6,160 nt of DNA. Origin: Mesorhizobium sp. (GTDB taxonomy: Bacteria; Pseudomonadota; Alphaproteobacteria; Rhizobiales; Rhizobiaceae). Positions within the stretch are counted from its first letter, which is position 1. Each line of letters begins with the position of its first letter. The position numbers and the translations under genes are program-made. The DNA is taken from the NCBI GenBank assembly GCA_019509685.1, contig JAEKLU010000093.1, forward strand, positions 1 to 6,160, given 5' to 3'. Under the pieces are notes generated by a model. It was not told the DNA's origin and did no database searches. It saw only the letters and a list, made by a program, of their open reading frames with translations. Below are positions 6,160-6,160 of the stretch, one piece after another.

Positions 6160-6160
6160 G

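Noticed and set aside
1..6160. CRISPR arrays, tRNA or rRNA genes, insertion sequences, prophage, toxin-antitoxin or other defence genes
   Set aside because: No regularly spaced repeats, RNA-gene motifs, transposase or integrase signatures, or composition breaks were seen; the gene content is metabolic and envelope-related.

Overview
The window is a GC-rich stretch of ordinary chromosomal DNA that looks alphaproteobacterial and most likely comes from Mesorhizobium or a close relative in the Rhizobiales. This rests on the codon bias, the protein families present, and a partial intergenic repeat at the left edge. From memory, that repeat resembles a hairpin element scattered through Mesorhizobium genomes. 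I see no sign of phage, insertion sequence, tRNA, rRNA, CRISPR or plasmid functions. Seven protein genes cover nearly everything. Six are complete with clear boundaries. The seventh, gloA, is also complete, but its start codon lies one base from the right edge.

Layout. On the minus strand at the left, two tandem paralogous lipoprotein alpha/beta hydrolases (DUF900/COG4782-like) run leftward, with their start codons at 2396 and 1198. A 213-bp divergent intergenic region (2397-2609), holding a perfect 17-bp palindrome, separates them from three rightward genes. These are a glycosyltransferase-like protein with an HIRRGD motif (2610-3431), a biosynthetic threonine dehydratase with a C-terminal ACT-like domain (ilvA, 3476-4732), and a DUF1697 protein (4729-5289) that overlaps ilvA by four bases in an ATGA junction. 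Facing them with only 3 bp between the stop codons is a minus-strand DUF2218 gene (5293-5583). It lies downstream of a minus-strand glyoxalase I gene (gloA, 5719-6159), with a likely intrinsic terminator between the two.

How the genes relate. IlvA makes 2-oxobutanoate for isoleucine synthesis, and DUF1697 is probably translationally coupled to it. GloA detoxifies methylglyoxal with glutathione. The two hydrolases are predicted envelope lipoproteins of unknown substrate. No single pathway links the whole window, and I do not see a new multi-gene system.

The most interesting signal is in the hydrolase pair. A 165-bp block around the catalytic serine is about 92% identical between the copies by my hand count, while the aligned flanks are only about 72-75% identical on one side and similarly lower on the other. 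This pattern suggests gene conversion or unusually strong local constraint.
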